Origin: Lysobacterales bacterium
GTDB taxonomy: Bacteria > Pseudomonadota > Gammaproteobacteria > Xanthomonadales > SZUA-36
Assembly (NCBI GenBank): GCA_029859505.1
Contig: JAOUCZ010000013.1
Span: 1-38,173 of the forward strand
DNA: 38,173 nt
Reading direction: 5' to 3'
Part shown: piece after piece, positions 32,718 through 38,173 of the stretch
How the letters are laid out: the number at the start of each line of letters is the position of its first letter
How positions within the stretch are numbered: the first letter of the stretch is position 1
Translations under genes and position numbers: made by a program
Notes under the pieces: generated by a model
The model's input: only the letters and a program-made list of their open reading frames with translations
Databases searched by the model: none
What the model was told of the DNA's origin: nothing

Positions 32718-33476
32718 ATGCATCTGAATAAACCGGATCACCGCGTCACTTCTTCGCCAAGGGCGCAACGAAACTTCAAACTGGCTCTGAAAGTCGCTTT
32801 CTGGTTTACCGGTTTTTTGTGGCTGATTCTGATACTTGATGCAGTCCTGGGCCTCGGGTTGGCGAGGTTTGGTCTGAGGCCCAGGCATATGGATGGCCTG
32901 ATTGGAGTTTTTACTGCGCCATTACTACACTCCGGCGCAGAACACCTGTTTTCAAATAGTCTGCCCCTGATCGTCAGCCTGACAACGGTGCTTTACCTCT
33001 ATCCAAGGTCAGCGATGCGGGCAATACCGGTCATCTGGATCGGTTCGGGAATGCTGGCGTGGATCATAGGGCGTGAGAGTCTGCATTTTGGTGCCAGTGG
33101 ATTCGTCTATGGATTGCTGGCCTATGTCTTTATCAGTGGAATTCTGCGACTGGATATGCGTTCAGTAGCTGTATCGGTCATGGTCTGGTTTCTCTATGGC
33201 TCCATGATATGGGGTGTTCTGCCAATACGGCCGAATATGTCGTGGGAACTCCACCTGGCAGGGGCAATCCTGGGTGTTGTATTGGCGATTGTGTTCCGGC
33301 ATTGGGACGTGGCCCCGGTTAAGCGCTACAGCTGGGAGGATGATGACTCGGTGCCTGAGTGGTTTCCGCAAAAAGAGCCGCCTTTGCAGGATTTATCACG
33401 CAAAGTAAGCGATCCAGAAAATGCTGCAGCAAAACTATCGTCGCGGAAAGACATTACAAATTCTGATTCTGAATAA
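32718..33476 (+). CDS. Rhomboid family intramembrane serine protease
   Basis: A 252-residue membrane protein with about six helices and a hydrophilic C-terminal tail of ~55 residues. The catalytic dyad is Ser127 in GASG and His179 in WELHLAG. The upstream family block GLRPRHMDGLIGVFTAPLLH followed by SGAEHLFSN is also clear. Rhomboids cut transmembrane helices of other proteins inside the bilayer; the substrate here is unknown. I use the ATG at 32718; a TTG at 32706 in the same frame is possible, and neither has a good ribosome-binding site. It lies 24 bases after the PlsC gene, so the two are probably co-transcribed. Confidence 0.9.
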   Translation: MHLNKPDHRVTSSPRAQRNFKLALKVAFWFTGFLWLILILDAVLGLGLARFGLRPRHMDGLIGVFTAPLLHSGAEHLFSNSLPLIVSLTTVLYLYPRSAMRAIPVIWIGSGMLAWIIGRESLHFGASGFVYGLLAYVFISGILRLDMRSVAVSVMVWFLYGSMIWGVLPIRPNMSWELHLAGAILGVVLAIVFRHWDVAPVKRYSWEDDDSVPEWFPQKEPPLQDLSRKVSDPENAAAKLSSRKDITNSDSE

Positions 33477-33542
33477 ACTCCGTCTTGACCTGTCAGTGCA
33501 GTGCTTTTACGCTAACCGTCTTCATCCCAGGCAGAGAATGTT

Positions 33543-34583
33543 TTGAGAAAGGTAGGTCTTGTTTTTTTGTTTCTGTTCACTGCATTCGTGGTGACCGCGT
33601 ACCTGTTACCTAAACAGGTCCACGTAGAACGGTCAATTGTAGTTGAACGCCCGGCCAGCATGATGTTCGAGTTGCTCAACAGTTACCGTTATTTCAACGA
33701 ATGGTCCCCGTGGGCCAAACGTGATCCAAAAGCCCAGTTCATTATCTCAGGTCCGAAAGCAGGTGTTGGTGCGCGAATGAGTTGGGTTGGTGAGCCGCAC
33801 CTGGTGGGATCTGGTTGGCAGGAAATCGTGGTTAGCAAACCCTACGAGTTAATTAACATCAAGCTGGACTTCGATGCCCAGGGTCTCGCAGATACCGGCT
33901 TCGCGTTGCTGGCACAGGGAAACAGTACAAGGGTGACCTGGTTCTTTGACTCCGATCTGACGGAAGGTGTCAATTTTCTGGATTCCTTCCTGGCAAGGTA
34001 TTTCGGTCTTTTATTTGACCGCTGGGTCGGTGGTGATTATGAACAGGGTCTTGCCAGTCTTAAAAAATTCGCTGAATCTTTGCCCATATCCGATTTTACT
34101 CCTTTGGACATTGAGCGTGTTCATGTTGATGCGCAAAATATCCTGTTCATTACATCCACCAGCAGCCAGGATCCGGCTGAAATCGCCGGGGCCATGGCGA
34201 AGTCATATGCCGCAATCAGTGAATTCATGAACCAGGCTGGTATCGGCATGAGCGGTCAGCCAATGGCTATAACGCGCGCCCTGGCAGGCGGCGGCTACCA
34301 GTTTGATGCGGCGATTCCGGTTGAATTTATTCCAACCGGTCTGACAGGTGATATTGAATCAGGTCAGTCACCATCAGGAGCTGCAATCAGGGCCGTTCAT
34401 CATGGTGATTACGACCAGATGACGCCCACTTATTCAAAACTTGCTGCGTATATGTCTGCCCATGGTTTGAGACAGGGCCAGGTATCGTGGGAACACTATG
34501 TTTCCGACCCCGGTTCTACCGAACAGGCAGACAGGATTACAATGGTTTACATCATGCTTGAGAATCCCGAAATTATCCGCTGA
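33543..34583 (+). CDS. SRPBCC domain fused to GyrI-like (effector-binding) domain, membrane-anchored
   Basis: A 346-residue protein: a hydrophobic N-terminal helix (~4-21) that anchors it or acts as a signal, an SRPBCC/START-type ligand-binding domain (~28-175, VHVERSIVVERPASMMFELL...FNEWSPWAKRDP), then a GyrI-like domain (~190-346, AITRALAGGGYQFDAAIPVE...GAAIRAVHHGDYDQM...WEHYVSDP). Both halves are small-molecule-binding folds; GyrI domains are also found in BmrR-type regulators and in hydrolases of toxic compounds. There is no DNA-binding domain. The start is TTG at 33543; the ATG just before it is out of frame. Ligand and role unknown. Confidence 0.85.
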   Translation: MRKVGLVFLFLFTAFVVTAYLLPKQVHVERSIVVERPASMMFELLNSYRYFNEWSPWAKRDPKAQFIISGPKAGVGARMSWVGEPHLVGSGWQEIVVSKPYELINIKLDFDAQGLADTGFALLAQGNSTRVTWFFDSDLTEGVNFLDSFLARYFGLLFDRWVGGDYEQGLASLKKFAESLPISDFTPLDIERVHVDAQNILFITSTSSQDPAEIAGAMAKSYAAISEFMNQAGIGMSGQPMAITRALAGGGYQFDAAIPVEFIPTGLTGDIESGQSPSGAAIRAVHHGDYDQMTPTYSKLAAYMSAHGLRQGQVSWEHYVSDPGSTEQADRITMVYIMLENPEIIR

Positions 34584-34616
34584 GGCGGTAAATGCTTGAA
34601 GATTTTGGGATGGCGG

Positions 34617-35318
34617 TTACCAGCGTTCGGTAAAATGAAAATCCTGGCCCCAATGATCGGCCAATCCTGCTCCTGGCAGGTGCCGCTCAAAATCCTGACG
34701 TGATACTTCCTGCGCTCCCATGCTCAAAAGATGTGAATTTGACACCTGACAGTCCAACAACGTGAACCCCCATTGATGTAGCTGTAAACACAGGCTCACC
34801 AGTGCTATTTTGCTGGTGTTTTCCCTACTACTAAACATGGATTCACCAAAAAATACACTTCCCAAAGCCAAACCATATATTCCACCCACCAACTCATCAT
34901 CGGAATAAACTTCAACCGAGTGTGCAATACCCATCTCATGCAGTTGGATGTAGGCGGATTGCATCTCAGGGGTAATCCAGGTTTCATCCTGATCCCGGCG
35001 TGGCGCGGCACAGGCTTCGATTACCTTGGTAAATGCACGGTCTGTAGCGAGGGAATATTGACCCTGATTGTAATGACGTCGCAAGCGACGTGAGATATGA
35101 ACAGCGTCCGGATAAATCACGCAACGGGGTGCAGGTGACCACCACAAAATAGGTTGATCATCAGAATACCAGGGAAAGATACCGTGCCGGTAGGCATTGA
35201 CCAGGCGGGCAGGGGATAGATCTCCGCCTATTGCCAACAAGCCCTGGGGATTATCCAGGGCCTGGGCTGTCGGCGGAAATGGTGATGCCGGATTGGTGCC
35301 AAGTATCGGAATCACATG
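34617..35318 (-). CDS. aat: Leucyl/phenylalanyl-tRNA-protein transferase
   Basis: A 233-residue enzyme that adds Leu or Phe from tRNA to proteins with N-terminal Lys or Arg, marking them for ClpAP degradation. Typical blocks are GLLAIGGDLSPARLVNAYRHGIFPW near the N-terminus (here split only by length), WWSPAPRCV, GGIYGLALGSVFFGESMFS and LLDCQVSNSHLLSMGA. The length equals E. coli Aat (234) if translation starts at GTG 35318. The frame is open to 35402, but that part overlaps trxB and is not family-like. It lies 16 bases after the trxB stop on the same strand, so it forms a two-gene operon with trxB. Confidence 0.93.
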   Translation of the reverse strand, partial: HVIPILGTNPASPFPPTAQALDNPQGLLAIGGDLSPARLVNAYRHGIFPWYSDDQPILWWSPAPRCVIYPDAVHISRRLRRHYNQGQYSLATDRAFTKVIEACAAPRRDQDETWITPEMQSAYIQLHEMGIAHSVEVYSDDELVGGIYGLALGSVFFGESMFSSRENTSKIALVSLCLQLHQWGFTLLDCQVSNSHLLSMGAQEVSRQDFERHLPGAGLADHWGQDFHFTERW

Positions 35319-35334
35319 ACTGTCTGTAGCGGCT

Positions 35335-36312
<978 letters not shown>

Positions 36313-36377
36313 TTAAAAAGCAGACGCCCGATCAATTCACCAGGTACCTGAGGTGTTCGCTGATTTAAGTTCTGTCC

Positions 36378-36398
36378 CTTTCAGTTTGAGGCTGAAAG
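36378..36398. repeat. Inverted repeat in the trxB-ftsK gap
   Basis: CTTTCAG-tttgagg-CTGAAAG is a perfect 7-base inverted repeat, 78 bases upstream of trxB in the 297-base divergent region. It could be a regulator site for trxB or ftsK. The rest of this gap shows no gene; no lrp-like gene is inserted here. Confidence 0.35.
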
Positions 36399-36546
36399 TG
36401 CAGATTCAAGTACAGCATTTTAACCGATTGGAGTTATATTCCATATGCCCGTATACAGTATTAGTCACACGATTGGATTTGATTGTGGCATTATGGCTTG
36501 AAATGTATTCTTTACAGGGTAATATAGTTCATTGATCAGGTTTCAT

Positions 36547-36578
36547 TTGACTTCAAATATAAGCACTTAAAAGATAAT
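36547..36578 (+). promoter_or_regulatory. Weak promoter candidate for ftsK
   Basis: TTGACT (36547-36552) and GATAAT (36573-36578) are near-consensus boxes on the plus strand, 20 bases before the ftsK start, but the 20-base spacing is longer than the usual 17, so one of the boxes may be wrong. Confidence 0.3.
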
Positions 36579-36597
36579 CTTTAGAAGGTTGATAACA

Positions 36598-38173
36598 TTG
36601 GCACAAGCTCGTAAGAAAGCCCCAAAAACAGTGATTACCCCGTCCCGACTGACAAAACACCTGAGGGAAAGTGCATTTCTTCTTTCGGTTCTGATCGCAG
36701 TCTACCTGGTCGCGTGCCTTTTTACCTACAGCCCCACCGATCCGGGGCCTTTTAGCACCACCAATTCTGATCACGTACAGAATGCCGGTCGGATCGTAGG
36801 AGCCTGGATTGCTGATGCCTTTTTGGGCCTGACCGGGTATATCGCTTACCTGTTACCTGTTATCACCGTATTTGCAGGCTGGAGAATATGGACCGAGAAG
36901 CCCAGGGAAGCCGACACGGGTGTAATGGAGATTGTTGCAGTGGTCACCGGTCTGGCACTGTTTCTGCTGTCATCAACCGGTTTGAGTGATATTCATCTAC
37001 TACCGCCGGCGGGTAGCATGCCGGCCAATGGTGGAGGTGTAATCGGGGCTGTTGTTGCTTCACCATTACTGCAATGGACCGGGATGTTGGGCTCAACGCT
37101 GCTTCTGCTGTCCATGATGCTGGTGGGTATCACCCTGTTTACCGGCTTATCGTGGTTCCTGGTCATGGATATCACCGGAAAGATCACCCTGGGAGCCATA
37201 GACTGGATGGTAGCCAGTATTGCCAGCATGCGGGACTGGTTTGCAGGGCGTCGTGCGAAGGCAAAACGTGATGTCAGTCGTAAATCTGATTCACTCAGGC
37301 AAAAAACTAAAACAGCACCCAAGATTGAACCCCAGATTAATCTACCGAAAGAACAGACCAGCAAACGGGTGGCAAAGGAAAAGCAACGCCCCCTGTTCAC
37401 CAATATGCCCGCAGATTCACTGCCGCCGCTGGATTTGCTGGATGACCCGCATGATCAGTTGCCAGGATACAGCGAACAGGCGTTGAAGGCGCTTTCAAAG
37501 CAGGTTGAGCTAAAGCTTGCTGATTTTGGCGTACAGGTCGATGTCGTAGCGGTGCACCCCGGTCCGGTGATTACGCGTTTTGAATTGGAGCCGGCTGCTG
37601 GTGTCAAATCGGCACAGATAATGAACCTTGCCAAGGATCTTGCACGTGGGCTCAGTATTGTCTCGGTACGTGTAGTGGAGGTGATCCCGGGTAAGTCTAC
37701 GATTGGTCTCGAGATACCCAACACCAATCGTCAGATGGTTTTCCTGTCTGAGATCCTGCGCTCCGAGGCCTATGAGAAATCGCCGCATTTAACTCTTTCA
37801 CTGGGCAAGAGTATTTCGGGGCGGCCGATCGTGGCCAATCTTGCCAAGATGCCACATCTACTGGTTGCCGGCACGACCGGTTCAGGTAAATCCGTGGCGC
37901 TCAACGCCATGATTTTGAGTCTTTTGTACAAATCGGGTCCTGAAGAGGTCCGCCTGGTGATGATCGACCCGAAAATGCTGGAGCTGTCAATTTACGCTGA
38001 TATTCCGCATCTGCTGGCACCGGTTGTCACCGATATGAAAGAAGCCGCTAATGCCTTGCGCTGGTGTGTGGCGGAAATGGAGCGCCGCTACCGGCTAATG
38101 TCGGCAGAAGGCGTACGTAACCTGGCGGGATTCAATAAAAAGGTACGTGAGGCAGCCGAAGCGGGCAAACCGT
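36598..38173 (+). CDS. ftsK: DNA translocase FtsK, N-terminal part (3' end outside window)
   Basis: The frame is open from TTG 36598 to the end of the window (525 codons). The N-terminus has four membrane helices between residues ~25 and 205 that anchor the protein at the division septum, then a short Lys-rich, Gln/Pro-containing linker (~220-285), much shorter than the ~600-residue linker of E. coli FtsK, then the motor: alpha domain, Walker A GTTGSGKS (425-432) and Walker B VMIDPK (454-459). FtsK pumps DNA to resolve chromosome dimers during division. AAGG lies 9 bases before the TTG. The rest of the motor and the DNA-reading gamma domain lie outside. It is divergent from trxB. Confidence 0.95.
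   Translation, partial: MAQARKKAPKTVITPSRLTKHLRESAFLLSVLIAVYLVACLFTYSPTDPGPFSTTNSDHVQNAGRIVGAWIADAFLGLTGYIAYLLPVITVFAGWRIWTEKPREADTGVMEIVAVVTGLALFLLSSTGLSDIHLLPPAGSMPANGGGVIGAVVASPLLQWTGMLGSTLLLLSMMLVGITLFTGLSWFLVMDITGKITLGAIDWMVASIASMRDWFAGRRAKAKRDVSRKSDSLRQKTKTAPKIEPQINLPKEQTSKRVAKEKQRPLFTNMPADSLPPLDLLDDPHDQLPGYSEQALKALSKQVELKLADFGVQVDVVAVHPGPVITRFELEPAAGVKSAQIMNLAKDLARGLSIVSVRVVEVIPGKSTIGLEIPNTNRQMVFLSEILRSEAYEKSPHLTLSLGKSISGRPIVANLAKMPHLLVAGTTGSGKSVALNAMILSLLYKSGPEEVRLVMIDPKMLELSIYADIPHLLAPVVTDMKEAANALRWCVAEMERRYRLMSAEGVRNLAGFNKKVREAAEAGKP

Noticed and set aside
36440-36470. LexA box before ftsK
   Set aside because: ATACAGTAT resembles the right half, but the left CTGT is missing at the required distance.

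Overview
The window reads as chromosome of a free-living, Gram-negative gammaproteobacterium. The evidence is rsmC, rimO, greB, aat, trxB and ftsK of gammaproteobacterial type, an Mla-type envelope lipid transporter, several lipoproteins and an outer-membrane barrel protein. Base composition is near 50% GC and fairly even. I see no phage, transposon, rRNA, tRNA or CRISPR array. Genus cannot be fixed from this sequence. Most transcription units are short and switch strand often.

Layout. 1-3468: 3' end of a penicillin-acylase-family hydrolase, an APC amino-acid permease and a divergent MFS transporter. 3603-7019: a tightly coupled MlaE(STAS-fused)-MlaF-MlaD-lipoprotein operon for lipid trafficking. 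7107-10612 (minus): a metal-uptake cluster of a DUF2946-like protein, an outer-membrane barrel protein, a ZnuA-like binding protein and a ZnuB-like permease, with no ATPase gene. 10841-15909: upp, then an RND pump with its adaptor. 15981-21544: secreted phosphatase-like protein, LtaS-like membrane phospho-/sulfo-transferase, an orphan LytS-type histidine kinase, a secreted trypsin-like protease and a membrane protein with repeated PWGW motifs behind a ~315-nt leader. 21574-25744 (minus): YedK/HMCES-type abasic-site protein, small lipoprotein, rsmC, rimO and a glyoxalase-fold protein. 25823-28393 (minus): ECF sigma factor, membrane anti-sigma-like protein and coiled-coil/PDZ protein, with an ECF-type promoter candidate in front. 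28484-30580: M13 metallopeptidase lipoprotein. 30682-34583: greB, a small heat-shock protein, a PlsC acyltransferase, a rhomboid protease and an SRPBCC-GyrI fusion. 34617-38173: aat and trxB (minus), divergent from ftsK, which runs off the end.

How it fits together. Much of the window serves the envelope: lipid transport, efflux, metal import, envelope-stress-type sigma control, and proteases that are secreted or membrane-bound. The best regulatory signals are a near-perfect sigma-32 promoter inside the end of greB followed by a ROSE-like RNA thermometer before hsp20, a palindrome plus extended -10 promoter before the PWGW gene, and an ECF-type promoter before the sigma operon. The items most likely to be undescribed are the ATPase-less metal-uptake cluster and the PWGW protein with its long leader.
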